From Camelimonas fluminis (lineage in GTDB: Bacteria > Pseudomonadota > Alphaproteobacteria > Rhizobiales > Beijerinckiaceae), in the NCBI RefSeq assembly GCF_014656355.1, contig NZ_BNCG01000005.1, positions 124,975 to 188,974 of the forward strand: a DNA stretch of 64,000 nucleotides. The letters run 5' to 3'. The translations under genes and the position numbers were made by a program. Below the pieces are notes generated by a model. That model worked only from the letters and a program-made list of their open reading frames with translations, did not search any database and was not told the DNA's origin. Below are positions 47,139 to 56,660 of the stretch, piece by piece; position 1 is the stretch's first letter; the number at the start of each line of letters is the position of its first letter.

Positions 47139-47615
47139 ATGACCATGAGCAAGGTTGAGCAACGTCTTGCAGAACTCGGCGTCACCCTGCCAGCGCCGGC
47201 GGCGCCCATCGCCAATTACACGCCGTTCATCCGCACCGGATCGCTTGTCATTATTTCAGGCCAGTTGTGCCTCGGCGCCGACGGCAAGATCGCGCCACAC
47301 CATGTCGGTCGCGTCGGCGCCGGGGTCAGCACGGCGGACGCCACCGGCGCGGCGCGTCTGTGCGCCATCAACGTGCTGGCGCAACTGCGCGCCGGCGTCG
47401 GCAGCCTCGACCGGGTGCTGCGCTGCGTGCGTCTCGGCGGCTTCATCAACTCCGGGCCGAACTTTGACGCCCTTGCCGGCGTGATGAACGGCGCCTCCGA
47501 TTTCATGGTAGAGGTGTTCGGCGAGGCCGGCGTTCACGCGCGCTCCACTGTCGGCGTCGCCTCGCTGCCACTGTCCGCCGTGGTGGAGGTGGAAGGAATG
47601 TTCGAGGTCCGGTGA
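47139..47615 (+). CDS. RidA family protein
   Basis: A 158-aa member of the longer RidA/YjgF subfamily (canonical RidA is about 130 aa). Features: KVEQRLAELGVTLPAPAAPI, VIISGQLCLGADGKIAPHHV, AAINVLAQLRAGVGSLDRVL-like region, and ARSTVGVASLPLSAVVEVEG holding the arginine that binds imine/enamine acids in deaminating members. RidA proteins hydrolyse reactive 2-aminoacrylate; activity of this subfamily is less studied. ATG 47139; MSK at 47145 is also possible. The stop overlaps the next gene's GTG. Confidence 0.92.
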   Translation: MTMSKVEQRLAELGVTLPAPAAPIANYTPFIRTGSLVIISGQLCLGADGKIAPHHVGRVGAGVSTADATGAARLCAINVLAQLRAGVGSLDRVLRCVRLGGFINSGPNFDALAGVMNGASDFMVEVFGEAGVHARSTVGVASLPLSAVVEVEGMFEVR

Positions 47616-48817
47616 CCGTCATGGCCCAACCGCCAACAGGGGACGGGAATGAGGCGGGGGAAACCGGCGCCAGCGATCTCACCGTGCGCGTCGCCTCCGC
47701 CATCGCGGATATCGACGCGGCGGCGTGGGACGCCTGCGCCGGAGAAGGCAACCCATTCATCCGTCACGCTTTTCTCGATGCGCTGGAGCAATCCGGCTCC
47801 GCCTGCGCCGAAACAGGCTGGCTGCCCCTCCACCTGGCGGTGGAGGACGCGGGCCGCAACCTGCTGGCGGCGGCCCCCTGTTATCTCAAATCCCATTCCC
47901 AGGGAGAATATGTGTTCGATCACGGCTGGGCCGACGCATTCGAACGCGCCGGCGGAGCCTATTATCCCAAACTGCAGGTGTGCGCGCCCTTCACGCCGGT
48001 TACCGGCCCGCGTTTGCTGACGCGCCCCGGCCCACGCGCCGCCGAAGCGCGATCAACGCTGGCGCAAGGCCTGGTCGCCCTGCGCCGCCAGGCCGGCGCT
48101 TCATCAGTCCACGTCACTTTCCTTCCGCATGACGAATGGCGTCTGCTCGGCGACAGCGGTTTTCTGTTGCGGCGCGACCAGCAGTTTCACTGGTTCAACG
48201 ACGGCTACGCCAGCTTTGATGATTTTCTGGCCAGCCTGGCGGCGCGCAAGCGCAAGGCCATTCGCCGCGAGCGTCGCGAAGCGCTGGCGGCCGACATCGC
48301 CATCACCCGTCTCACCGGCGCCGGCATCACCGCCGAGGCCTGGGACGCGTTTTTCGAGTTTTACCAGGACACCGGCTCACGCAAATGGGGTCGGCCTTAC
48401 CTCACCCGCGATTTCTACCATCGCATCGCCGCCAGCATGGCCGACCGCGTGCTGCTGGTGATGGCGCGCCGCGACGGCCGCTACATCGCCGGAGCCATTA
48501 ATTTCCTCGGCCCGGACGTCCTCTATGGCCGCCACTGGGGCTGCATCGAGGATCATCCGTTCCTGCATTTCGAGGTCTGCTATTATCAGGCCATCGACTA
48601 CGCCATCAGCCACGGCCTGTCCCGGGTGGAAGCCGGCGCCCAGGGCGAGCACAAGCTGGCGCGCGGCTACCGGCCGGTTCCCACCTTCTCGGCTCACGAT
48701 ATCGCCCATCCCGGGCTAAAACGGGCAATCGCCGAATTTCTGGCGCGCGAAGGCCGCCATGTCGACGCCGCCCAGGCGGAGCTGGAAGGCATGCTGCCCT
48801 TCCGTCACGAAGACTGA
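47612..48817 (+). CDS. FemAB-like/PF04339 GNAT acyltransferase
   Basis: A 401-aa protein of the family annotated as peptidogalycan biosynthesis or GNAT N-acetyltransferase. The opening VRVASAIADIDAAAWDACAG and PFIRHAFLDALEQSGSACAE match the family. The centre has YVFDHGWADAFERAGGAYYP, RKRKAIRRERREAL and GSRKWGRPYLTRDFYHRIA, and the C-terminus EAGAQGEHKLARGYRPVPTF. The acyl donor and acceptor are unknown. The GTG start at 47612 overlaps the ridA stop and has GAGGT five bases upstream; ATG 47621 is an alternative. It is co-translated with ridA. Confidence 0.92.
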   Translation: MTVMAQPPTGDGNEAGETGASDLTVRVASAIADIDAAAWDACAGEGNPFIRHAFLDALEQSGSACAETGWLPLHLAVEDAGRNLLAAAPCYLKSHSQGEYVFDHGWADAFERAGGAYYPKLQVCAPFTPVTGPRLLTRPGPRAAEARSTLAQGLVALRRQAGASSVHVTFLPHDEWRLLGDSGFLLRRDQQFHWFNDGYASFDDFLASLAARKRKAIRRERREALAADIAITRLTGAGITAEAWDAFFEFYQDTGSRKWGRPYLTRDFYHRIAASMADRVLLVMARRDGRYIAGAINFLGPDVLYGRHWGCIEDHPFLHFEVCYYQAIDYAISHGLSRVEAGAQGEHKLARGYRPVPTFSAHDIAHPGLKRAIAEFLAREGRHVDAAQAELEGMLPFRHED

Positions 48818-49070
48818 CGCCAGACCGCGATGCGTGTGAGCCATCGCGTTCTGGTGAACCCCGAGCGGCGCAAAGCATGTCCCGCAAGGACATGCGCGAT
48901 GCTTGCATCAGTTTTACAGGTCGTGGATGCCTCAGCACCTTGGCGCCCTGGCGTGAAACGGGCGGAAAAGCCTGGATACGCTTGACCGGGCCTGCGATGC
49001 TTGCCACATCTGCCAGCCAACGACCTGGAGCGTCCGCGGCGAACGCGGGAGCGCTTCTGCTGGGGGCATC

Positions 49071-49496
49071 ATGGCGGCTTACGATCCCAAAAATATTTTC
49101 GCGGCAATTCTCAAGGGGCAACTGCCCAGCCACAAGGTCTATGAGGATGAGCTGACCTACGCCTTCATGGACATCATGCCGCGCGCCGAGGGCCACGTGC
49201 TGGTGATCCCCAAGGCGCCGTCGCGCAACATTCTGGACATGGAGCCGGAAGATCTCGCGGCGGTGGCCCGCACCATCAAGAAAGTGGCCCTGGCGGCGCG
49301 CGAGACCTTCAAGGCCGATGGCATCACCATCCTCCAGGCCAACGAATCGGCTGGCGGCCAGGTGGTGTTCCACACCCACTTCCACGTGCTGCCGCGCTGG
49401 AACGGCGTGCCGCTCCGTCCCGCCGCCCAGGAAGTGGAAAAGCCCGACGTGCTGGCCGCCCAGGCCGAACAACTGCGCAAGGCCCTCGACGGCTGA
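49071..49496 (+). CDS. HIT family protein
   Basis: Histidine-triad nucleotide-binding protein of 141 aa. It begins AAYDPKNIFAAILKGQLPSH, continues with YAFMDIMPRAEGHVLVIPKA, and carries the triad VVFHTHFHVLPRW near residue 100. HIT proteins hydrolyse nucleoside phosphoramidates or dinucleotide polyphosphates. ATG 49071. It stands between the acyltransferase and the convergent clp genes. Confidence 0.96.
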   Translation: MAAYDPKNIFAAILKGQLPSHKVYEDELTYAFMDIMPRAEGHVLVIPKAPSRNILDMEPEDLAAVARTIKKVALAARETFKADGITILQANESAGGQVVFHTHFHVLPRWNGVPLRPAAQEVEKPDVLAAQAEQLRKALDG

Positions 49497-49865
49497 ATGG
49501 CGGAGCCAGCGCTGGCGCCGCAATGAACCTGGAGAGACGGCGCGGCGCCGCGCCAGCCGTCGCCGGATGACGCCAGATCATTCGCCATACAGACCCATCT
49601 GGCGACGGGCGCAGCCGCGCTTGCGGCCTGTCGCTCCAATGCCAGGCCATCTGAAAAGCTGGCTTGCCGGAGCCCATGCGCCTGACGCCCAAAAAGCCGA
49701 TGCGCCAACTCATTGGTTTTGGTCGATCCCACGCGGCGCGCAGCGTTTCCTTCAGGGAGCAGCGTTTCCCTCAGAAAACCGGGCCAGGCCAGTTTGAACT
49801 TTGCAGGTCACCGATGCGGCAGCTTCATCGCGGGCATCTGCGCGACCTGGCCTGAGGCCCCAACC
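49497..49865. other. Intergenic region after the HIT gene
   Basis: About 370 bases between the HIT gene and the clp-side terminator. Open frames exist on both strands but none shows a known motif or ribosome site. Two near-identical GCAGCGTTTCC stretches occur near 49740 and 49760. Confidence 0.45.
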
Positions 49866-49900
49866 GAAAATATAAATGCCCGCAACGCGTGTGCGGGCAT
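49866..49900 (-). terminator. Minus-strand terminator downstream of the small membrane-protein gene
   Basis: ATGCCCGCA (49876-49884) pairs with TGCGGGCAT (49892-49900) across seven bases. On the minus strand the stem is followed by TTATATTTTC. It lies 78 bases beyond the stop of the small gene at 49978. Confidence 0.8.
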
Positions 49901-49977
49901 GGGGCGGCCGGACCGGCCCTGACGCAACCGGCGGAACCCGACGGCGCCTGAAACCGCCGCCCCGCCCCGTCGCCCCA

Positions 49978-50175
49978 TCAATGCTGCTTGTTGAGAATCG
50001 TCTGAACCGCCTGGACGACCTGGCCAATCGGCTCCTCAAAAGCGGTGTAGAGATAGCTTCCGGCCAGCCAGATACCGATCAGCAGCGGCGGCACCACGAT
50101 CCAGCCGAGGATTTCCTCCACCCGCTTGCGTCTGCGACGGCGCTCGCGACGCGCTTCATTCCAGGCGCCCATCAT
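49978..50175 (-). CDS. Small basic single-helix membrane protein
   Basis: About 65 aa. A strongly basic N-terminus (EARRERRRRRKRVEEIL) is followed by one hydrophobic helix (GWIVVPPLLIGIWLAGSYLY) and a short tail (QVVQAVQTILNKQH). Topology would be N-in. Starts are possible at GTG 50193, ATG 50175 and ATG 50172; the ribosome site GGGGGA is tight against the ATGs. It lies downstream of clpA on the same strand, 257 bases away, and has a terminator after it. Function unknown. Confidence 0.65.
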   Translation of the reverse strand: MMGAWNEARRERRRRRKRVEEILGWIVVPPLLIGIWLAGSYLYTAFEEPIGQVVQAVQTILNKQH

Positions 50176-50432
50176 TCCCCCGACAGGTCTCACAGACGAA
50201 GCGCACCGCCCACGACAACTGTCCTGAACGGCAAAAACACGCCTCTATGCCAACAATACAAACACGGTCGCGGCAACGTCGCGATCATCCGCATCCGCCA
50301 TGCCTGGAGCAGGTTGACGGCAAATGGAAGGGGCTGGCGCACACAAGTCGCAAAAAACTTCACGTCGGATGCAATGACACATCCGCAAACCAGGCGGCGA
50401 CGTCGCCAGGCAACGCCGCCGCTGTTTCCCGT

Positions 50433-53018
50433 TCAGTCGCTGTCCTTTTGTTTCGGCGACGCTTTGGCGTCCCTGGAGCCAACCCGGCCACGCCGCCGCG
50501 GCGCGACCGTCTTGCTGTCGCCAGCAGCTTTCCCGACAGCCTTCTCGCTGACCCTCCCGGCGCCGCGACGCGCGCTGGCCGCCCGGCCGCCGCCATCTTC
50601 CCCGGATGGGATATCGCCGTCCGGCCCCTTGCGGCTCGTCGTCGCCTCTCCCGTCACGGCTTCCTGCGCCACCATCTCCGGCTCGGCGTCCTGCTCCGGC
50701 TCCTTGCGTGGCTCCGGCTTGAGCGGTGGATATTCGAAGCCCAGAACATCCGGCCCGCCATCGTCCGCTGGCTTCACCACGACGCGCACGGCGCCGCCAT
50801 CCTTCAGCCGGCCGAACAGCACTTCGTCCGCCAGCGGCGTCTTGATGGCCGTCTGGATCAGCCGGCCCATCGGCCGGGCGCCCATGGCGTCATCATAGCC
50901 GTTGTCCACCAGCCAGGCCCGCGCCGCATCCGACAGCTCGATCGCCACCTTGCGATCCGCAAGCTGCGCCTCAAGCTGCATGACGAACTTGTCGACCACC
51001 TTTGACACCACTTCCTTCGGCAGGTGGCTGAACGAAATAATGGCGTCGAGGCGGTTGCGAAATTCCGGCGTGAACAGCCGGTTGATGGCCTCGTGGTCGT
51101 CGCCCTCGCGCCGCGCGCGGGTAAAGCCGAATGCGGCGCGCGCCATGTCGGCGGCGCCCGCGTTGGTGGTCATGATGATGATGACGTTGCGGAAGTCGAC
51201 CTGCTTGCCGTTGTGATCGGTCAGTTTGCCGTGGTCCATTACCTGCAACAGGATGTTGAACAGGTCTGGATGGGCCTTCTCGATCTCGTCGAGCAACAGC
51301 ACGCAATGCGGGTTCTGGTCGACGCCATCAGTCAACAGACCGCCCTGGTCGAAGCCGACATAGCCGGGCGGCGCGCCGATCAGCCGCGAAACCGTATGCC
51401 GCTCCATGTATTCCGACATGTCGAAGCGGATCAGCTCGACGCCCAGCGACGCCGCGAGCTGACGCGCCACTTCGGTCTTGCCGACGCCGGTGGGGCCGGC
51501 AAACAGATACGAGCCAATCGGCTTTTCCGGATCGCGCAACCCGGCCCGCGCCAGCTTGATGGCCGACGACAGCGCCCGGATGGCGTCGTCCTGACCGTAC
51601 ACCACCCGCTCCAGGGTTTCCTGGAGGTGGCGCAGGACCTCGGCCTCGTCGCGCGACACGGACTTTGGCGGAATCCGCGCCATGGTGGCGACGGTCGTCT
51701 CGATTTCGCGCACGCCGATCACCTTGCGGCGCTTGCTTTCGGGCAGCAGCATCTGCGCCGCGCCTGTCTCGTCGATGACGTCGATCGCCTTGTCCGGCAG
51801 CTTGCGGTCCTGAATGTAACGGGCCGACAGCTCCACCGCCGCCTTCACCGCGTCATTGGTGTAGCGGACATGATGGAACTCTTCAAAATACGGCCGTAAC
51901 CCCTTGAGAATCTCAATAGAATCCGGAACCGTCGGCTCGGTGACGTCGATCTTCTGGAAACGGCGCACAAGCGCCCGATCCTTCTCGAAGTACTGCCGGT
52001 ACTCCTTGTAGGTGGTCGAACCGATGCAACGCAGCGTGCCCGCGGCCAGCGCCGGCTTCAGCAGATTGGAGGCGTCCATCGCCCCGCCGGACGTGGCCCC
52101 CGCGCCGATCACCGTGTGAATTTCATCAATGAACATGATGGCGTTGGGGTGCGCTTCAATCTCCTTCATCACCTGCTTCAGGCGCTCTTCGAAGTCGCCC
52201 CGGTAGCGGGTGCCGGCCAGAAGCGTGCCCATGTCGAGCGAATAGACCGTGGCCTCGCGCAGCACCTCCGGCACGTCGCCCGCGACGATCTTGCGCGCCA
52301 GCCCCTCGGCGATGGCGGTCTTGCCCACGCCCGGATCACCCACCAGCAGCGGATTGTTTTTCTGGCGGCGGCACAGCACCTGGATGGTCCGCTCGACCTC
52401 GCGCGCCCGGCCGATCAGCGGATCGATGCGGCCCTCGCGGGCTTTCTTGTTGAGGTTGACGCAATACGCGTCGAGGGCGTCGCCCTTCTTCTTGCGGGCG
52501 TTGTCGTCGTTGTCGGAGGCGGCGGCGCGGGGCTCGCTTTCCTCCTCGCCGCGCACCGGCCGCGACTCGGACATGCCCGGCCGCTTGGCGATGCCGTGGC
52601 TGATGTAATTGACGGCGTCATACCGCGTCATGTCCTGCTCCTGCAGGAAATAGGCGGCGTGGCTCTCGCGTTCGGCGAAAATCGCCACCAGCACGTTGGC
52701 GCCGGTGACTTCCTCCCGGCCAGACGACTGGACATGAATGACAGCGCGCTGGATCACGCGCTGGAATCCGGCCGTCGGCTTGGAATCCTCGCTTCCATCA
52801 GTAATCAGGTTGCTGAGCTCGGTATCAACGTAGTCGGACAGGGTCCGGCGCAGCACGTCCACATCGACGCCGCAGGCGCGCATGACCGCCGACGCATCCT
52901 GATCATCGACCAGCGCGAGAAGAAGGTGCTCAAGCGTCGCGTATTCGTGTCGGCGTTCGTTCGCCAGGGCGAGCGCGCGATGCAGGGCTTGTTCGAGGCT
53001 CCGTGAGAATGTCGGCAA
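50433..53018 (-). CDS. clpA: ATP-dependent Clp protease ATP-binding subunit ClpA
   Basis: Hexameric unfoldase feeding substrates to ClpP, with ClpS as adaptor. The 861 aa start with a ClpN repeat domain (SRSLEQALHRALALANERRH). The first AAA+ module has Walker A VGDPGVGKTAIAEG and Walker B IMFIDEIHTV; the second has FAGPTGVGKTEVARQ and VLLLDEIEKAHP. The protein extends about 90 residues past the normal end with a Lys/Arg/Asp/Gly-rich tail, longer than E. coli ClpA (758 aa). The start is TTG 53018 with AGGGGAAG upstream. clpS lies 20 bases before it. Confidence 0.96.
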   Translation of the reverse strand: MPTFSRSLEQALHRALALANERRHEYATLEHLLLALVDDQDASAVMRACGVDVDVLRRTLSDYVDTELSNLITDGSEDSKPTAGFQRVIQRAVIHVQSSGREEVTGANVLVAIFAERESHAAYFLQEQDMTRYDAVNYISHGIAKRPGMSESRPVRGEEESEPRAAASDNDDNARKKKGDALDAYCVNLNKKAREGRIDPLIGRAREVERTIQVLCRRQKNNPLLVGDPGVGKTAIAEGLARKIVAGDVPEVLREATVYSLDMGTLLAGTRYRGDFEERLKQVMKEIEAHPNAIMFIDEIHTVIGAGATSGGAMDASNLLKPALAAGTLRCIGSTTYKEYRQYFEKDRALVRRFQKIDVTEPTVPDSIEILKGLRPYFEEFHHVRYTNDAVKAAVELSARYIQDRKLPDKAIDVIDETGAAQMLLPESKRRKVIGVREIETTVATMARIPPKSVSRDEAEVLRHLQETLERVVYGQDDAIRALSSAIKLARAGLRDPEKPIGSYLFAGPTGVGKTEVARQLAASLGVELIRFDMSEYMERHTVSRLIGAPPGYVGFDQGGLLTDGVDQNPHCVLLLDEIEKAHPDLFNILLQVMDHGKLTDHNGKQVDFRNVIIIMTTNAGAADMARAAFGFTRARREGDDHEAINRLFTPEFRNRLDAIISFSHLPKEVVSKVVDKFVMQLEAQLADRKVAIELSDAARAWLVDNGYDDAMGARPMGRLIQTAIKTPLADEVLFGRLKDGGAVRVVVKPADDGGPDVLGFEYPPLKPEPRKEPEQDAEPEMVAQEAVTGEATTSRKGPDGDIPSGEDGGGRAASARRGAGRVSEKAVGKAAGDSKTVAPRRRGRVGSRDAKASPKQKDSD

Positions 53019-53038
53019 CGGCTTCCCCTATGCGCGGT

Positions 53039-53383
53039 TCAGTTTTTTTCCATCACGCATTGCAGGGGGTGCTGGTGGCGGCGTGAAAAATCCATGACCT
53101 GGGCAACCTTTGTCTCGGCCACTTCAAAGGTATAAACGCCGCAAACCCCAACTCCCGTCTGATGCACGTGATACATGATCCTGGTCGCGTCCTCGCGCGA
53201 CTTGTTGAAGAACTGCTCCAGCACCTGAACGACAAATTCCATCGGCGTATAATCGTCGTTCAGCAGCAGGACCCTGTACATGTCCGGACGTTTCGGACGC
53301 GTACGGGTCAGCAGGGCCGCTCCAGCTCCCTGCTGGTCGTCAGGCCCTCCGGGGGAACCGCCATTGCCTGGCCGGGTTCCCAT
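53039..53383 (-). CDS. clpS: ClpS adaptor protein
   Basis: N-end-rule adaptor that delivers proteins with bulky N-terminal residues to ClpAP. From ATG 53383 it has 114 aa. The disordered N-terminus leads to the core [39 protein letters not shown] and a C-terminal [14 protein letters not shown]. Substrate-pocket residues (the ND-D-P-M run and the first H of HxH) are present. GGGAG lies seven bases before 53383; ATG 53437 would add 18 residues ([18 protein letters not shown]). It is transcribed together with clpA. Confidence 0.95.
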   Translation of the reverse strand: MGTRPGNGGSPGGPDDQQGAGAALLTRTRPKRPDMYRVLLLNDDYTPMEFVVQVLEQFFNKSREDATRIMYHVHQTGVGVCGVYTFEVAETKVAQVMDFSRRHQHPLQCVMEKN

Positions 53384-53459
53384 CAGACGCTCCCGGTCGG
53401 CGCCAGCTTTCGCTTCCTCCAGCAGTCTTTTCCACATCGTCGCGCGTCATCTCGCCTGA

Positions 53460-53501
53460 TCAACCGTGCGCAACGGACCGGACCCGAAGCGCACCGTTCA
53501 T
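53460..53501 (-). CDS. Possible 13-codon leader peptide upstream of clpS
   Basis: A tiny frame (MNGALRVRSVAHG) with a textbook AGGAGG eight bases before its ATG at 53501, stronger than the ribosome sites of clpS itself. It ends 22 bases before the longer clpS start and 76 before the shorter one. It may be a translated leader that controls clpS, or chance. No homology can be judged at this size. Confidence 0.3.
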   Translation of the reverse strand: MNGALRVRSVAHG

Positions 53502-54001
53502 AATCTAGTCCTCCTGGGGCCGCTTCGCCAGCCCATCCCCTCTGGCGCCGGCCAGGAAAAATCGCTCCGCCACAGGCAACGCCCCGGAAAGGCCCCGCCA
53601 ACTCCATTCCAGACGTCATTTCCTGGAAATGGATGAACGTTACCCGATGAACGCGCGGCGAGATTTTGTTGTTCTGGTTAATGCCCCAGCCCGTCCCGGA
53701 GCGGGACGTGGACAGGCTCAAGACGCCCTTGCGCGTCCATCACCGGCAAGTCCATGCGCGCGGCGTTCCGTTGCCATTGATCTTCAAGCGCTTTCCCACA
53801 AACCGCGCGGCTCCTGGAGCGACGCGACGTCATCGCAGACGTCAGCCACAACCATCCCGCCCCCGCCCCGCCCGCCACCAACGCGCCGTCCGCTTAACGC
53901 TCCGGTAACCGCGATCGTGGCAGGTTCAGGTCGAACACAGCACCCCATGCAGATGCGGCGCCGGACCTGGCGACGAGCGGACGACAGCGGAACTGACGAT
54001 C
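53502..54001. other. Intergenic region between clpS and the carboxypeptidase gene
   Basis: 500 bases between divergent genes that must hold both promoters. Open frames on either strand have no conserved features. No repeat copy or clear promoter pair was assigned. Confidence 0.5.
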
Positions 54002-55498
54002 ATGGTCTCTGGTCACAGCACAACGCGACGGAATGTACGCTGGATCCTGACGGTGGCGCTTGGCGTCGTCGTCACAGCGTCAGTCAGCGTCGCGCCCGCC
54101 GAGGCGCGCAGGAAGCACCGCATCCGTCATCATGGCGGAGCCTCCCAGGCCTATGATCCGCCATTCGCGGCGATCGTCATCGACGCCAAGACCGGCAAGA
54201 CCCTTTACGCGAAAAATCCGGACGCCCGCCGTCACCCGGCCTCCATCACCAAGGTCATGACCCTGTACATGCTGTTCGAGCAGCTGGAACAGGGCCGCAT
54301 GCGCCTGGATACGCCGCTGCGGGTTTCGGCCCACGCCGCCTCGATGCCGCCGTCGAAGCTGGGCGTCCGCCCGGGCGGCACGATCTCCGTCGAGAACGCC
54401 ATCAAGGCGCTGGTGACCCGTTCGGCCAACGACATCGCCTCGGCCATCGGCGAGAACATCGGCGGCTCGGAAGCGCGCTTCGCCCAGATGATGACCCGCA
54501 AGGCCCGGGCGCTCGGCATGACCGGCACCGTCTACGTCAACGCCTCGGGCCTGCCTGATACGCGGCAGATCACCACCGCCCGCGACCTCGGCATTCTGGC
54601 CCGCGCCGTGCAGGACCGCTTCCCGCAGTATTACGGCTACTTCTCCACCCGCAGCTTCCAGTTCGGCAGCCAGACCATCGGCAACCACAACCGCCTGCTC
54701 GGCGCGGTCGAAGGCGTGGACGGCATCAAGACCGGCTACACCCGGATGTCCGGTTTCAACCTGATGACCTCCGCCCGGGCCAATGGCCGTCACGTCGTGG
54801 GCATTGTGCTTGGCGGCCGTTCTGGCGCCATCCGCGATCGCATCATGGCCTCGCTGGTGGCCGAACACATGCCGACGGCCTACGCCGGCGCCCGCATTGC
54901 GCCGCTGGTTGGCGAATCCGGGGCCGCCGTCCGTGTGGCCGCCGCCACCGCGCCGCGCCCCGAGCCGCGTCCCGCCGATCTCCCGGCGCGCGGCGTTCGC
55001 CCGGTTGTGGCTTCTGCTTCAGCTTCAGACACGGCGACGCCGTCAACCTTCCGCTGGGTGGCGCCGCGCAACGAACAGGATTCGGCGGCGGTCACCCGCC
55101 TCGCCTATGCGCCGGAATCCGAGCCGGCCGCGCCGCGTGAGCTTGACTCCCGGGGGCTTGCCCGACTGATCAAGAACAAGGCCAACAAGCCTGCCCGTCA
55201 GGCGGCCGCGGCGGAAGCGCCGGCGGCGGAGGCGGAAACAGCGCCAGTCGCCCGCGGCGGATCATGGGTCATCCAGCTGGGAGCCACGGAAGACGAGGCC
55301 TCCGCCAAACAGCTTCTGGCCGACGCCCGCGGCGCCAGCGAGTATCTCAAGACGGCGGCGCCGTTCACTGAAAAGGTGGTGCGCGGCAAGGCGACCCTGT
55401 GGCGGGCCCGCTTCTCGGGCTTCGGTCCAAAGGGCGCGCAAGACGCCTGCCGGGCCCTGAAGGACAATGGCTACGAGTGCTTCGCCACCCGCGGCTGA
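54002..55498 (+). CDS. D-alanyl-D-alanine carboxypeptidase with C-terminal SPOR domain
   Basis: Periplasmic penicillin-binding protein of the S11 (DacA/PBP5-6) class, 498 aa. Signal peptide near 12-35. Active-site motifs: SITK at 81-84, SAN at 141-143, KTG at 243-245. A Pro/Ala/Arg-rich linker (about 310-420) replaces the usual membrane-anchoring helix and leads to a SPOR domain (about 423-498: GSWVIQLGATEDEASAKQLL, ARFSGFGPKGAQDACRALKD) that binds denuded glycan at the septum. It trims pentapeptides, so activity is probably focused at division sites. Confidence 0.95.
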   Translation: MVSGHSTTRRNVRWILTVALGVVVTASVSVAPAEARRKHRIRHHGGASQAYDPPFAAIVIDAKTGKTLYAKNPDARRHPASITKVMTLYMLFEQLEQGRMRLDTPLRVSAHAASMPPSKLGVRPGGTISVENAIKALVTRSANDIASAIGENIGGSEARFAQMMTRKARALGMTGTVYVNASGLPDTRQITTARDLGILARAVQDRFPQYYGYFSTRSFQFGSQTIGNHNRLLGAVEGVDGIKTGYTRMSGFNLMTSARANGRHVVGIVLGGRSGAIRDRIMASLVAEHMPTAYAGARIAPLVGESGAAVRVAAATAPRPEPRPADLPARGVRPVVASASASDTATPSTFRWVAPRNEQDSAAVTRLAYAPESEPAAPRELDSRGLARLIKNKANKPARQAAAAEAPAAEAETAPVARGGSWVIQLGATEDEASAKQLLADARGASEYLKTAAPFTEKVVRGKATLWRARFSGFGPKGAQDACRALKDNGYECFATRG

Positions 55499-55943
55499 TC
55501 CAACTGGTCATCGTCGATCCGCTTTTGACTGACGGCGCAACGCTCACCTGACAGGGCGCCTCACGGCCCCCCCTGCCCACGGCGGCGCGCCAACCCGGCC
55601 CAACGCAGCATGATCCAGAGCCCTGTGAAAGCCAGTCGGCGGCTGACAGGGCAACGGGAGAGCTGCATCCGGTCTGGCCGGGAGAGACCGGCGCGGAAGC
55701 GGCGAAACGGCCGCCTCGCCAGGGGGCGCGCAACACAGGTTTTCCGGGGCGCCCTTCAGCGCTGGCCAACGCGCCCCGGCCCGATGTTTCCGGGCATGAC
55801 CCGCGTACGAAGCCTGGCCCGCAAAGGTCCGCGCTTCGGCGGGGCGGTCCGATCACCGCCTGGGGCCCGCTCCAGGTTTCTGGTTTGACGCATTTTCCTG
55901 ATGCGAGGCCCGTTCCGCCTCGCCTGAAAGTGCCTTGGTGGAG
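55499..55943. other. Intergenic region between carboxypeptidase and J-protein genes
   Basis: 445 bases between convergent genes. It contains a repeat copy at 55890-55933, directly before the J-protein stop, and otherwise nothing recognised. Confidence 0.5.
55890..55933. repeat. Composite palindromic repeat, copy 5 (diverged stem-loop I)
   Basis: GCATTTTC (55890-55897) faces GAAAGTGC (55926-55933, seven of eight complementary); a perfect inner stem GCGAGGC (55903-55909) / GCCTCGC (55917-55923) replaces the AAGTGG core. It lies 10 bases from the stop codon of the J-protein gene and could serve as its 3'-end hairpin. Confidence 0.75.
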
Positions 55944-56660
55944 TTAGCGATGCCGGGCCAGCAAAATATCCTTGGCTTGATTGACCCGCGCCGCCAGCCA
56001 CGTCGTGCCCCCCTGGTCGGGATGCAGACGTTTCATCAACGTGCGGTGGGCGCGCCGGATATCTTCGGCCCCGGCCCCCGGAGCAAGGCCCAGGACCTCA
56101 TAGGCCTCCTTTTCCGTCATCGCGCCCGCGCCCGGACGCCCGTTGCGGCTCCGCGCGTCGCCATCTCCATCAGCGTGTTCACGCCATGCGGGAAACCGGC
56201 TGTCGAGATAAGCCTCTAACAGCCGCGCCCCATCCGGATCGCCCGCCAGACAATCCCGGCGCAACGCGATCAGCTCCCCGAGCCCGAGCGCGCCGAGCCG
56301 GGCTCCCGCGCGCGGGCCCGCGATTACCTGCCCGTCAAAAGCGCCGCTGTCATGATCGACAGTCATCTCGATAAACGCCGAGCGGGCCCGCGACACCCGC
56401 CCGGACGCCGCGCCATTCTGGAACGGCAGATTGAACGGCAGCCGGAACGGCAGCTCGCCGTAAGCCCAGGCGCCAGCGCCAGCCACCAATAACGCCATGT
56501 CGATCCGGCCGCGCAGCAGCAGCACGCCGGCGACAATGAACGCCGCGACGCCGCCAGCCTTGCGCAGCAGCGGCGCCAGCTTCGCCATGTCGGCCTTGCC
56601 ATATTTCGTGAGCAGCCACCACAGCGCCGCGACGGCAACCAGACCTGCGATCAGCGCCAT
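55944..56660 (-). CDS. Membrane-anchored J-domain protein
   Basis: A 238-aa DnaJ-like co-chaperone with hydrophobic segments at the N-terminus (IAGLVAVAALWWLLTKYG, AGGVAAFIVAGVLLLRG, MALLVAGAGAWAYGELPF). A middle region includes SAFIEMTVDHDSGAFDGQVI and LLEAYLDSRFPAWREH. The C-terminal J domain (EAYEVLGLAPGAGAEDIRRA) has the HPD tripeptide near residue 213. The layout, with the J domain at the C-terminus as in TIM14/Pam18, is common in alphaproteobacteria. It would recruit DnaK to the inner membrane. ATG 56660 has GGAGAA nine bases upstream. Confidence 0.9.
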   Translation of the reverse strand: MALIAGLVAVAALWWLLTKYGKADMAKLAPLLRKAGGVAAFIVAGVLLLRGRIDMALLVAGAGAWAYGELPFRLPFNLPFQNGAASGRVSRARSAFIEMTVDHDSGAFDGQVIAGPRAGARLGALGLGELIALRRDCLAGDPDGARLLEAYLDSRFPAWREHADGDGDARSRNGRPGAGAMTEKEAYEVLGLAPGAGAEDIRRAHRTLMKRLHPDQGGTTWLAARVNQAKDILLARHR

